From Ligustrum vulgare (taxonomy: Eukaryota; Streptophyta; Magnoliopsida; Lamiales; Oleaceae): a stretch of 64,000 nucleotides of DNA. The position numbers and the translations under genes are program-made. This document shows positions 20,870-30,597 of the stretch, one piece after another (position 1 is the first letter of the stretch; every line of letters begins with the position of its first letter). The stretch lies in NCBI GenBank assembly GCA_963555705.1, contig OY743172.1, forward strand, positions 24,613,446 through 24,677,445. The letters are read 5' to 3'. The notes beneath the pieces are model-generated. The model did not search any database. It was not told the origin of the DNA and worked only from the letters and a program-made list of their open reading frames with translations.

Positions 20870-21159
20870 TATACTAAATAGTCAATATCAAATTTTCCTT
20901 CTGGAATTTCATCTTGTTTTGCTTTTGTTTTTGGAGAGAGTTCTCCCCTTCTTTCAAAATTTCCAATTTGTTGTGTTGATTTAATCTTTGAAATTATTTT
21001 GTTATTTTGATTATTGTTAATAATTCCTGCTATGATGATAGCATAATGTTTTTCAAGTAAAATTTCAATTTGTTTTTCAAATATGTTAAAATTTCTTTTA
21101 ATATCTTTGATTTCTTCTTTTATAGAGTTAATTTCTTTTAGAAGTTCTGGTATTGACAT
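20869..21159 (-). CDS. Small coiled-coil protein (virion-associated-like), 96 aa, intact
   Basis: Starts at ATG 21,159, two bases after the movement protein stop, and ends overlapping the coat-protein ATG. The frame also continues upstream to 21,225, but that stretch is movement-protein coding. Residues 1-45 are Glu/Lys/Ile-rich with heptad spacing, suggesting a coiled coil. Position and size suggest the virion-associated protein; no separate aphid-transmission-type ORF is present. Copy 1 carries a 2-nt insertion in this gene. Confidence 0.7.
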   Translation of the reverse strand: MSIPELLKEINSIKEEIKDIKRNFNIFEKQIEILLEKHYAIIIAGIINNNQNNKIISKIKSTQQIGNFERRGELSPKTKAKQDEIPEGKFDIDYLV

Positions 21160-21160
21160 T

Positions 21161-22159
21161 TCAATTATCAGATTCTTCTTCTTGATCACCATAAAGTGTT
21201 TCGGCCATTTTGTTGACAGTTTCACTTAATTGTTTGAGTTGTATCTTTGTTTTTCTCAACTCATCGCTTTCTTTTTCTTTCAGCTTTGGTGGATTTGTTT
21301 TATTTTGTGAGTTACTTCTTATGAGAAGTGGTTGTTGTTCCCTGATTAGGGGCCTTTTAGTGTTAAGATCTATATTTATATATCTTCTTTCTGGTTGCGT
21401 TAACCAGTCAAAATCTGTTTCTTTATTTTCTATGTAATTGGAGAATAAAGGATCGATTTTGATTCCTTTTGGTTCTCTTATTATAACCATGTTGTGAGAA
21501 TTATGGATTGCATAACTCACGAGGTATGATATTGAAAAAGGTACATTATTGTCTTTGACTAAGTCTTCTCTTCCGTACTTGTGTACAAACGAGAGTATTC
21601 CGTCAAAATTTTGATCATGTAAACTTACTGATAGTCTGGGATAGACTGTAAACAATAGTTTACCACATGCTAGGTTTCCTTCAAGGGATCCTAGACATCC
21701 TTCTTGTGAGTTTTGTATTCTTTCATCAATTAAACACATTCGAATTGGTTGATCCGTTTTTTCTGATAGTGTGCTTTTCAACTGGATTCTGATTGCTCCA
21801 ATTGTAACCCAGTAAAGATTTTTGTTATCTTCAAGGTCAATTTTTTGTTTTGCTTGGTTTATATCCTTTTTAGTTAGTAGAGAGATTCCTACTTTTCCGT
21901 ATGTATGTTGAGCGTTAATCGCAAATTCTTTATGTGATACATCGTAATACACATGTTTCTTTCTTTTCATGAATTTATCAATAAATCCTGGTTGTGAAAA
22001 AATTTCTTTTGGATCTAAAGATAAAGTGGTTTTACATATTTTGTCAAGTTTTTCGTTAGAAATTAAAATTTCATTTGAAAAATTTCCCTTTGATTCAATT
22101 TGTTCGCAAATCTCCTCGTGTTCTTGAGATGTTCCTTCATTAGCAAGATTTATGCTCAT
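21161..22159 (-). CDS. Pararetroviral movement protein (30K superfamily), 332 aa
   Basis: Starts at ATG 22,159, overlapping the TGA of the preceding ORF (ATGA). A central region (about 75-235) carries the conserved Asp-Glu-Arg-Ile segment, then a Gly-Asn-Leu-Ala and Phe-Thr-Val-Tyr-Pro block typical of caulimovirus 30K movement proteins, which form tubules through plasmodesmata. The C-terminal 60 residues are Lys/Glu-rich and may form a coiled coil that contacts the virion-associated protein (inference from caulimoviruses). The frame is intact. Only its last codons are visible in copy 1. Confidence 0.85.
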   Translation of the reverse strand: MSINLANEGTSQEHEEICEQIESKGNFSNEILISNEKLDKICKTTLSLDPKEIFSQPGFIDKFMKRKKHVYYDVSHKEFAINAQHTYGKVGISLLTKKDINQAKQKIDLEDNKNLYWVTIGAIRIQLKSTLSEKTDQPIRMCLIDERIQNSQEGCLGSLEGNLACGKLLFTVYPRLSVSLHDQNFDGILSFVHKYGREDLVKDNNVPFSISYLVSYAIHNSHNMVIIREPKGIKIDPLFSNYIENKETDFDWLTQPERRYINIDLNTKRPLIREQQPLLIRSNSQNKTNPPKLKEKESDELRKTKIQLKQLSETVNKMAETLYGDQEEESDN

Positions 22160-22395
22160 GATTTATAATGTTGTGTGACGTAGTGAATTAAAAATTTAGA
22201 AACAGATTCGTAATAATTTTGTAAAGCTTTATCTTTTTGTTGTCTACAGTTTTCTAAAGAGTTTTTGTGGACTCCTGCAAAAACTTGGTGTCTATAAAAT
22301 TCTTCATAAAATTCGCAAATATGAAATTCAGAATTTATGAGATGAATATGTGCATGACATGTATAACAATTAATTTGTGTACTAGTGTTCTCCAT
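22156..22395 (-). CDS. Small viral ORF B, 79 aa, Cys-x2-Cys
   Basis: ATG 22,395 lies inside the last codons of ORF A (14-nt overlap) and its TGA overlaps the movement protein ATG. It encodes 79 residues with Cys10-x2-Cys13 near the N-terminus, an aromatic/acidic middle, and a C-terminal Phe-Leu-Ile-His-Tyr segment. The spacing of these motifs matches ORF A. The frame extends upstream to 22,650 without a stop, but that part overlaps ORF A out of frame. Function unknown; its position corresponds to the small ORFs that precede the movement protein in caulimo/soymoviruses. Confidence 0.6.
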   Translation of the reverse strand: MENTSTQINCYTCHAHIHLINSEFHICEFYEEFYRHQVFAGVHKNSLENCRQQKDKALQNYYESVSKFLIHYVTQHYKS

Positions 22396-22621
22396 AACTA
22401 TGGTGGCAATTTGCATAGTGTATAATGAATGTACGTAAATTGTTTTCATAATCTTGTTTTGTTTCAAGATATTTTTGCTCCATATTAAGAGTACAATAAG
22501 GATTTCCCCAAAACTTATTTGAGTCAATTCTTTGTTTGTACCATAAAAATGCTTCGTACTGGAAGGTAAACAATTTGTGAAGTGCATAACAAGCATTACA
22601 ATTATTGTTTGATCGTGACAT
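22382..22621 (-). CDS. Small viral ORF A, 79 aa, Cys-x2-Cys
   Basis: First ATG after the primer-binding site, at 22,621 only 13 nt downstream of it. It encodes 79 residues with Cys8-x2-Cys11, a Phe/Tyr/Trp-rich middle and a C-terminal Phe-Ile-Ile-His-Tyr motif. ORF B is exactly the same length and has the same motif order, suggesting a tandem gene duplication. I do not recognise a family; a zinc-binding fold is possible. Confidence 0.6.
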   Translation of the reverse strand: MSRSNNNCNACYALHKLFTFQYEAFLWYKQRIDSNKFWGNPYCTLNMEQKYLETKQDYENNLRTFIIHYANCHHSYGEH

Positions 22622-22634
22622 ATTAATATGTGTA

Positions 22635-22649
22635 ATGGCTTTGATACCA
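22635..22649 (-). promoter_or_regulatory. Viral primer-binding site complementary to initiator tRNA-Met
   Basis: The minus strand reads TGGTATCAAAGCCAT. This matches the 3' end complement of plant initiator tRNA-Met with one mismatch (A for G at position 9). It fixes the origin of minus-strand DNA synthesis and so the conventional map zero of the viral genome. Confidence 0.8.
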
Positions 22650-22725
22650 ATTTGAGGAAGGTGTGTGCGGAAGTGTATTAATCAATACCAATTTGAGGAA
22701 GGTGTGTGCGGAAGTGTATTAATCA
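22644..22725. repeat. 41-bp perfect tandem duplication at the viral primer-binding site
   Basis: Units 22,644-22,684 and 22,685-22,725 are identical by eye. The inner unit ends within the first bases of the primer-binding site. Just outside, a 14-bp motif occurs twice (about 22,729-22,742 and 22,755-22,768). Confidence 0.85.
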
Positions 22726-23220
22726 AGACATGTGATCTCATACTTGGCCAAATATGTGATCTCATACACGGCTGGAGTGGTTAGGATGCAACTGCAGTAT
22801 TTGTTGTTTGGTGGCGACGACAACGCTCAGTCTGCAACTGGGGCGCTCATTGCTGCTACACAAGCGACGCTTCAAGAACCGTGACTGCAACAACATGATG
22901 ACGTATTTCAGTGGTGCTTTGAGCCCCGATCTTCATCTCTTCAGCAGTGGTTGCGGCATGGTGCCATTTGGCCTGTATGTTTGTGTTGGCTGTTGCTGGA
23001 ATTGGTGTCGATTTTAGATTTTGATGTGGTGGGTGGGGGTGGCGGCTTTGGCATAGGTGGGGGGTATAGGCTATGGTTGTGGTGGCTATGATGAAGCTGG
23101 TTGTGAAGGTGAAGTGGCTGTGTTCTTTGGTTGGAGACTGTGGTGGTCGTGGCAGTGTTCTTTGCTGTTGCTAATGCTTCAATTTCCGTGGTTGTGCAAT
23201 GATTCATTTGGGAATTTGCC
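22726..23220. other. No supported gene; G/T-rich unique-looking DNA next to the viral copy
   Basis: Contains short ORFs on both strands, but they are low-complexity (Gly/Cys or His/Pro-rich) with no recognisable domain. The start of host sequence on this side of the viral copy lies within or before this stretch. Confidence 0.4.
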
Positions 23221-23750
23221 ATAGGTCACACTTCAAATGTTGAAGTCATAGGTCACATTTGATGCATTGGATCACGGGTCACAGATCACACTTCAAATGT
23301 TCAAGTCACAGGTCACATTTGAAGCATTAAGTCACACACAATCATAGTTCACGTGTTCAAGTCATATTTGATACATTAGTTCACTTGGTCACATTTGATG
23401 CATTTGATCACAAGTCACACTTCAAATTTCCAGGTCACAGGTTACATTTGATACATTAAGTCACAAGTCACACTTCATATTGTTCAAGTCACATTTGATG
23501 CATTAGGTCACGAGTAAGAGTTGATGTATTGGGTCGTGGGTCACACTTCAAATGTTCAAGTTACATATCACATTTGATGCATTAAGTCACAAGACATACT
23601 TCACATGTTCATATCATAAGTCACATTTGATGCATTAAATTTCAGGTCACACTTCACATCACATGTTCAGGTCATAGGTTACATTTGATGCATTAAATTT
23701 CAGGTCACACTTCATAAAGTCACATTTGACTTATTCAGGTCTCATATGTT
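23221..23750. repeat. Degenerate tandem repeat built on GGTCACA / CACATTTGATGCATTA
   Basis: Roughly ten or more diverged units of about 40-50 bp, alternating GGTCACA(C/T)TTCAAATGTTC-like and TCACATTTGATGCATTA-like blocks. A related, shorter-period series of the GGTCACAA motif recurs at 24,660-24,970. No coding signal. Confidence 0.75.
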
Positions 23751-23999
23751 TCTTCTTGCACTAAATGTCATAGTTCAAGGTCTCATGTAAGGGAACTGGT
23801 ACGTAAGTTACAAATTTTATTTTTATTGATCTTCACATTTTTTAAGTTTTCATCTATACAGTTCTCAGTTTCCTTTTTTTTCGAAAATCCAGTTCTCTGT
23901 TTACATCTTCAAGAAGTGGTTGTAGGTTGGAGGCGGTGGCGACGGAGGTGGTGGCGGAAGCTACAGCAGCAGCAGCGATGTATTGTGATGATAATCTGA

Positions 24000-24245
24000 T
24001 GGTAGTGATAGCAACGGGGCGTGTCGGGGCGCCCCGTTTAATTTTTTTTTTTATTATTTTTTAAATTTTTTTTTGGTATTTTTATTCTTTTTTCCTTATT
24101 TTTTTATTAATTTATTTATTCGAGGCGGGTTCGAGTCGGGACGACCAAACCCGCACCCACCCCGCGACCCGTCGGGGTTCCTGGGAAACCATCCCATACC
24201 CGGCCCGTGGGTCGGCGGGGCGGGTTCGGGTTGTTTTGCCATCTC
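24000..24245. mobile_element. Possible GC-rich DNA transposon fragment
   Basis: A GC-rich block (GCGGGTTCGGG-type motifs) with an internal T-run sits in AT-rich DNA. It begins with GATAGCAACGGGGC, and its far end reads GATGGCAAAACAACCCG on the opposite strand, giving weak inverted ends. The same end motif appears inverted at about 40,098-40,112, so it is dispersed. The class is uncertain. Confidence 0.35.
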
Positions 24246-24659
24246 TATGTGATGATGACAATACTGTGGAGGTGGTGGTGGTGGTGGAGGAGGAGGTGAA
24301 GGTGGATGTGGAGGTGGGGGTTGGTGGTAGTGATGACAACGATGACGATGTACAGTTTACAGAATATTTGAATTTAGAGTGGAGTAAGGTGGGGTGGTGG
24401 GGTGGGGTGAATTTTTATAATATATTAATTATAATATTTACCACCTGATTAATGTATTTTGAAACTTTTTTCTTTAAATTTGAAATGTGGTATTATAACC
24501 ACCTTGTTTGTGTATTATTCCCAAGGGAAAAATACATGATATAAGTTGTTTTAAAATGCATATTTTAAAAATGAGGTCAAACTTGTATAATTTCAAAAAT
24601 TAGGTTGCAATTAGAATTAATTAATTAAATAAAATAAAATAAAATATTTTAATAAATAT

Positions 24660-24970
24660 ATACATTAAGGTCACAATATTGTATAATTTCATGTCACAGA
24701 AGACAAATCTTTTAGGTCATAAATATATTTCAGGTCACGAGTCAAATTTTTATGGTCACAACTTTAAATTATTTTAGGTCACACCTTATAAATTATTAAG
24801 TCACAAATCTTTTAATTGTCAGTTACCAAATTATTAGGTTGCAATTATTTGATTTCTAGGTCACAACTTATCAATTATGAGGTTAAAATTATTTGATTTT
24901 TACGTAACGACTTGTTAATTATTAGTTCACACATTTTAGTTCACATTTATCAAATTGTTAAGTCACAGCA
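24660..24970. repeat. Second array of degenerate GGTCACAA repeats
   Basis: AGGTCAC(A) recurs about every 25-40 bp, separated by AT-rich spacers, around ten times. It resembles the 23,221-23,750 array in core motif but not in spacer sequence. Confidence 0.6.
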
Positions 24971-25539
24971 TCTCATAAACAATCACATCGCGCGTCGCCT
25001 CCACTATCGCGTCCTCCACCACCACCAGCAATGTAAATTCCAATACCAGAATTCAACTCCCTCACCACCACCAGTCCACCACCACCACCATCACTGTCGT
25101 CGCCACTTCACGCTTGCTGGACCACCACCGCTTCTCCCCTCCCTTCTAAAAAATCTAGATTCCAAATATTTAGGCATCTAGCCAATAACAAAAATTAACA
25201 GAAAAATAAAGAAGAAAACAAAGTCACATCAAATCTCCTCATCAATGCAGCAGCGCCGTTGCTGCCAGAAGCAACGTCGCCGCTACCTCAAGTAGTGACG
25301 CCGTTGCTAAATCTTTGGTTACATGTCCATCTCATCAGATTCAAGACCATAGGTAACAAGCCAACGATAGTCTGAAGGTGACATTAGAAGAGTGGCGGGA
25401 GTCCGACAGTGTTTGGTGTGGTCGTGGGGGGTAAGTGGCAGAGGATTGGTGTGTTCAAATTCAAAGAGAACAGAGTGAACGAATGGTATGTAGAGAAAAT
25501 AATTACAGTTTGAAGTTGTGCACAGATATACAGCACAAC

Positions 25540-27822
25540 TGTAGCGCCCCGAGTTCTAAATACCCGGTTCACCACGTCATTTTCTGGTCTAAACTTTAAA
25601 ATAATATTCTAGCGGAAGAAATAATTGAAATTCATTTTTGGCAACATTAAATAAACTATAATGGTCGATAAAATTCGAAAACATTTATGAACCAGTTCAA
25701 AATAACCAATCGAGCCATTAATAATACAAAACATTCGGCAATGCCATAATTTTTCAAATAATTGAAAATCTCAAAAATAGTCAAAGTTTAGAAATATGGA
25801 TCATCAAAATAAGATTTTCGATTATTTAATGACTATTGCCACAATCGTCCATCATTGGCTACCCTCTCTGAAATCTGCAAATGTTGTTAAAAATAAACAT
25901 GAGCATTTCATAGAAATACTCAGTAGACTCATCGCCAATTAATTAATCCACATTATAATTGAACACATAAATGCAGGCTCTTTAGAAATCATAGGGTGTG
26001 TGTTGCTCTTCTCGTGCATTAAAGCACATAAGTTATGCATAACATCATCATTTATCTTGCAAGACATTCTCTTCTTTCTTTCTCATGCATAAAAGCATAT
26101 AAGTTATGACAAGCATAACAACATAAATATTTCCGAAGAAATACATTCTCGTCTCTTTTCATAAAAATGACTTTCACATAAGTCACATAACATACACATT
26201 CACATGCAATCATAATTTAAATCAATTAATAGGGGTGAGTCTACCTTAAACTTAACGAGTGTGGTTGAGCGGGAATGACTTCAATCTTTCAAATCTCCGT
26301 ACGCCTCGTCTAGCCAATTAGAAAATAAGTTAAATTAGTCTTTTGAAATTTATAATTGAAAATGATAAATTACAATTTGGGGACTGAAATTGATGATTTG
26401 AAAGTTGGGGGACTAAAATGAATAATTTGAAAGTTGAGGGACTAAAATGAATAATTTGAAAGTTGATGGACTAAAATGAATAATTTTGAACGTTGGGTTG
26501 AAACTAAAAATGGATATTAAATTATAGGGCTGAAATAATAGATTCTAAAAATGAAGTGGCTGATTAAAATCATTTAAGACTTAATGACTGAAATTATAAG
26601 TTTTAAAACTAAAATGGCTGAAATAAATAACTTTGGAACTTGGGGGCTAAAGTGCAAATTCTAAAAAAAAATCAAAAATATTAAAATCAATTCTTTACTC
26701 CCTCACTCCCATTTCACGGCAGAGAAAGGAGGAGGAGAGGAGGTGCGACCGAGGAAGAACAGGTGCTTCAGCCGGCGATGTGTAGGCGCAACGTCGCCGA
26801 CAGGTGGCGGCGAGCGGTGGCAAGGGAGGGATTAAGGTTTTGAGGCTGATTGGGTGCGAGAACCGAGGCTAAACCATGGATGGAAATAGCGGTTTCCGGC
26901 GATTATCCGGCGGAAAAAGGGATTTGCAGCTGAGGTAAGTAATTGGGTTAGTCTATTCTTGGTTTATGGTTTAATTTGGGGTTGATTTTGAGGCTGGGCT
27001 GCGTGTGCGGTGATGGTGGAATGGTTTTTGTGGTGATTATGGTAATGGTTCAAATGAGGTGTTTATGGCTGTGAGCTGTTGATGATGATGGTGAAGGAGG
27101 TAAGTGGGCTGGGGCTGGGCAGTGGACGAAAGTGGTGGTGTTGCAGGCGGTTTGGGTGGTGGTTCTTGGTCGAGCTTTGGCTGCTTGCTGGAATAAATGG
27201 TGGGTGTTGGAAATGGTGTTGCACGGTGGTGGTGGAGGTAGTGGCTGCTCTGTTGAGCCATGGTCCTTGCAGTGCTGTGGTTTTGGGTGGTGATGATGAT
27301 GAAGGAGAAGGAGGGCATTACCTTGTTGGAATGAATGGAGGCTGCTATGGAGTCTGAAACGAAGCTGGGAGGAGTGTAGGAATCGTGTGAGAGAGGCTGA
27401 AAAATGGAATGGCTGAAGTTGGTGAAGTGTGAGTTTGAAGAGGTTGGTAATGTAGAGGTAGGGCGTGAGATTGGATTGATGTGATAGGTGGAAGTTGATA
27501 GTGTGAAAATCTTGACAAGCAATGCACGTAAATCGAGAAAAAATCATACGCAAATTCAACTGGGTCGGAAATGAATCTGATAAAATGGGCTTGACGTAAA
27601 TTGGGATTTAAAATGATTTGAAATTAATAATTTAAATAAATAAATAAAAATAAAATTTTGGAAATTCGAAATTTAATTAAAATCGAATGGATTTGACATT
27701 TTTCGACTTGGCTAGACGAATACGTCATGACGTTAACTTAAAAATGGGCGAGATCGCAGGGACACGATTTTCAAAATTTTAAAATAATTATTTAATCGCG
27801 TGAAAAATTCTTGGTTGCTACA
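25540..27822. mobile_element. Solo LTR, 2283 bp, with 5-bp target-site duplication ACAAC
   Basis: Starts TGTAGC and ends GCTACA (inverted terminal hexamers, TG...CA). It is bracketed by ACAAC at 25,535-25,539 and again at 27,823-27,827. There is no internal retrotransposon coding region, so it is best read as a solo LTR of a large gypsy-type element left by LTR-LTR recombination. Short ORFs inside (27,037-27,559) are low-complexity. It contains the tandem repeat listed separately. Confidence 0.85.
26380..26500. repeat. About 31-bp tandem repeat inside the solo LTR
   Basis: Four diverged direct copies of a unit containing GACTAAAATGAATAATTTGA, part of a longer series of decaying GGACTGAAAT-like units up to about 26,660. 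Confidence 0.7.
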
Positions 27823-28025
27823 ACAACCACCATCACAAAGATCTGGACCACCGCCACTAGTCCGCGCACCACCTCACCGCACCACCATCTCTAAAACCAT
27901 CATTGGGGTGCAAACATAGAGAGCGATGTGAAGAAGAAGAAGACCGTAGGCCATGGCACTAAGGAGGCGACGTTGGCACCGGAGATGGAAGCAGCACAGA
28001 TTGTGGTTTTGAAAAATGAATTGGG

Positions 28026-28058
28026 AATATGGAAGAGAGAGAGAGAGAGAGAGAGAGT
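28026..28058. repeat. GA microsatellite
   Basis: An uninterrupted run of GA dinucleotides. Confidence 0.9.
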
Positions 28059-28286
28059 AATTAGGGTTTGATGTGGAGTGGTATGGTGTGGGATTGGGAT
28101 TCGATAGGGTTTAAATAATTAATTTAATTTCATAATATTATTAATTTAATTTATTAATTAATTAATTTTTGAATTTTTGAAATTTGAAGTTCTACATATT
28201 TGTTCTTATATTTGAATTTGAATCTTTAAATGTAATGCTGGGTGTAATTTCCACTTAAGGAAATCAAGCATGCACTTCCTTTTAAG

Positions 28287-28291
<5 letters not shown>

Positions 28292-28366
<75 letters not shown>
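28292..28366. repeat. TA microsatellite
   Basis: A pure TA run of about 75 bp; its length could be affected by assembly. Confidence 0.95.
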
Positions 28367-28369
<3 letters not shown>

Positions 28370-28559
28370 TATGGCCAATGGAGGGGAACTTTTGATTGAC
28401 TAATACATCTTTATGTTTTTTGCTGTCGAAATGGTATCACTTGAATTCTACCAACACAAGTAATGGTTACCGACAAGGTAACCCCCAACACTATATGGAC
28501 ATCTCACTATAGCCTTTAGAACATAAGTTACTGCAATTAAGCATTTGCTTGGTAACACT

Positions 28560-28700
28560 CTTTGGTATATAAATTGGTTTATTTATGATTTTAAGATTAA
28601 AATTAGTGATTGAAAATTGGATAGAGAAAACATGTGTAGTTAAAAAGTAATTTATGAAATTGTGTAGTTTATAAACTGGTATTTTGATTACCCAACAGTG
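28560..28700. repeat. Dispersed MITE-like repeat (GTTTGGTA family)
   Basis: Shares a core (TTTATGATTTTAAG..., GTGTAGTTAAAAAG..., GAAATTGTGTAG...) with copies at 29,800-29,935, 41,437-41,606 and 47,767-47,915, and in reverse at 51,322-51,522. Boundaries of this copy are approximate. Confidence 0.5.
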
Positions 28701-29361
28701 GTTAAACCCAGTGATAGCTACACAAATCGAGCGGACCTTTCTGTTTTTGTATAATCGAGATATGCGAATTTAAATTTGGAGAAACAGACTTCGAAATTGA
28801 CTCTGTCGGTCTGATAGAACATATTGTCTAAAAAAAATTCCCATCGAAAAATCGCCTCCGCCAAAAAATCCCAAAGTGCACAGGAAGCTTCTTCTCTTCG
28901 TCAAGAACCTAACACTGGTAACCATTTTGTGATCAGAGCTCTCAGCTGGTCGAAATTTGAGATTGTGGGCCCATATGTTTTTTTTTTAAAAAGAAATCGA
29001 TCAAATCTTATATGCCGGTGTTGGAAGCTATTGTTCTTTGGTCGAGTGATCTCCTTGACGGTACGCCTCAAACTGCGGTATTGGTTCGTCAGTTGGATGG
29101 CCAAACAAAGTGGTTGAGAAATCGGTCAAATCTCTTCTTCCTTTAGGTTTAGTGCCTGGTGCTTGTGTCTCATTTTTCTTTCGGTCAGGACCTCTAGCTT
29201 CGTGTTTGCGCCTTGTTGGGTCAATTTTGAGAGTTTTTACTCTCACTTTTTTGATGGTACTTCCTCTATAGCTTACATTGATTTTTCCTCATTTCTTCTG
29301 GGAGTTCATAGTTTTTTCTCTTCTTCTGCAGCTTTAATCCATCAAACATAGCTCTGATACC
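28700..29361 (-). mobile_element. Remnant of a copia-type 5' leader with primer-binding site
   Basis: On the minus strand ATGGTATCAGAGC (about 29,350-29,362) is the initiator tRNA-Met primer site, preceded by an LTR-like end in ...CTACA. The downstream (lower-coordinate) sequence resembles the Arg/Lys/Glu-rich leader of the copia element at 44,321. No gag or pol domain could be found, so this is a truncated remnant. Confidence 0.5.
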
Positions 29362-29979
29362 ATTTGTAGATTTTTTTCCTAGCAAGTTGCAAAATCGGAT
29401 TTCTCCCTTGAAGGCTTGCTGGAGATAGAAGGATTTCCACCAAAGATATTGGTGTTCTCTCACTTCTATCCCACACCTTTTCCTTTGCCAAAATTATTCA
29501 AAACTATAGAATAAGAGAAGTTTTCATCTTCTTATCAAATTCAAATCTTCCCCTTAGGTATAGTAGGAGTGACTAGTATTGGACAAGTGTAAGATCAAGA
29601 TTAGCCTCCAATCATAGGATTAGATCAATGATCTATAATTGTGCCGAACAAGCACAATCCACCAACGCACACAATGACTAATCACAAAGTCACATGTGGA
29701 TTAATTAAGCCACTTTATTCCACAACTCTCATGACATCTATCTTTTGTTGTTAATTGATAGGTTTAGAGCTTGTATGACTTAAGCTCTGTTCAATAACAA
29801 TGTATCAATTATAAATTTGTTTATTTATGATTTTAAGATAAAATGTGTAGTTAAAAAGTAAAGAGGAAAAATGCGTGTGGTTAAAATGTGATTTGATAAA
29901 TTTTGTTGTTAATAAATTGATTTATAAATTATAATAATTTACTTATGAAAGATGAGTACATCATCAATATTTCACATGG

Positions 29980-30597
29980 TTAATGAAGGAACTTAAGACT
30001 CAATATTCGAAAGACTTGAGAATACAAAGATGAGACGGAGTGAGTCAACACCACCCAAAATAGCAGTGACATGAAAGAAGGCGCAGATTGCAGTGGTGCA
30101 ACATATCTAAACTGAAACAGTCTGGCAATGAAGAAATTCAGAAATTTGATTGCCATTGTGACGATTCCTTCAAAGGTTCTGCTCATCAAAATGTCTGGTA
30201 CCGTTTGATCTGAACATTAGATTATTAGAAAAATAAAAGTCAAGAATTAATCACAATCATATATTTTACGGGTCTCACAACTTTTTAACCACACATCTTA
30301 TAACTTTTATCAAAATCTACTAAAAATCTAATTTTAATCTCTATCAAACAGGGGCTAAATGTTATTTTTGGCAAACAATGCGTAAATTTGAAAAGACTTG
30401 GCGATATCATGAGTTCTCGTGTACGTACCAGTTTCCTTTCTTGGATGATTTCTGATAAATTTCTCCACATTTCTTGAATTTCCATTTAGATATACAGCAA
30501 CATTGAGACTCAGAAGTAACCCTATTAGGGCATAATACCAAGAAAGGCTCTTAATTTTAATTAACTTCTTAGAATCTTCTTTTGAGTTCATCTCCAT
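29980..30597 (-). CDS. Possible small two-exon gene, 132 aa, membrane-protein-like
   Basis: Exon 1 30,597-30,429 (ATG at 30,597) ends at a strong donor GTACGT. Exon 2 30,209-29,980 follows an acceptor TTCAG. The split codon (1+2 nt) joins in frame, giving 132 residues with a hydrophobic segment at about 23-42 and more hydrophobic stretches in exon 2. I recognise no family. Part of exon 2 recurs diverged at 38,205-38,335, consistent with a duplicated host sequence. It may be a pseudogene or chance ORF pair; the in-phase splice sites are the main support. Confidence 0.3.

Larger units (their letters stand above)
14825..22725 (-). mobile_element. Endogenous pararetrovirus copy 2 (Caulimoviridae), inverted, nearly full genome
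   Basis: Reading on the minus strand: primer-binding site, two 79-aa ORFs, movement protein, small coiled-coil protein, coat protein, polymerase, transactivator, purine repeat, TATA box, poly(A) signal and leader up to 14,825. Adjacent ORFs overlap by a few bases or are 2 nt apart (ATGA, TGAAATG, TAATG), a compact polycistronic style. Coat protein and polymerase are each the same length as in copy 1. The outer boundary lies somewhere between the primer-binding site and about 22,800; I place it after a 41-bp duplication at 22,725. Confidence 0.9.

Noticed and set aside
22156..22650. 164-aa reading of the viral ORF starting at TTG 22,650
   Set aside because: The upstream half lies in the primer-binding site and overlaps ORF A out of frame; ATG 22,395 gives a 79-aa protein parallel to ORF A.
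24112..24448. Overlapping Thr/Ser-rich and Val/Glu-rich ORFs on both strands
   Set aside because: Products of GGT/GGA simple repeats; no domain and no splice context.
27037..27559. Minus-strand ORFs of 161 and 169 aa
   Set aside because: Inside the solo LTR, His/Pro/Thr-rich in two frames, opposite a GGTGGT-rich strand; not a credible protein.
28824..29117. 97-aa plus-strand ORF
   Set aside because: Antisense to a copia leader remnant; no domain.
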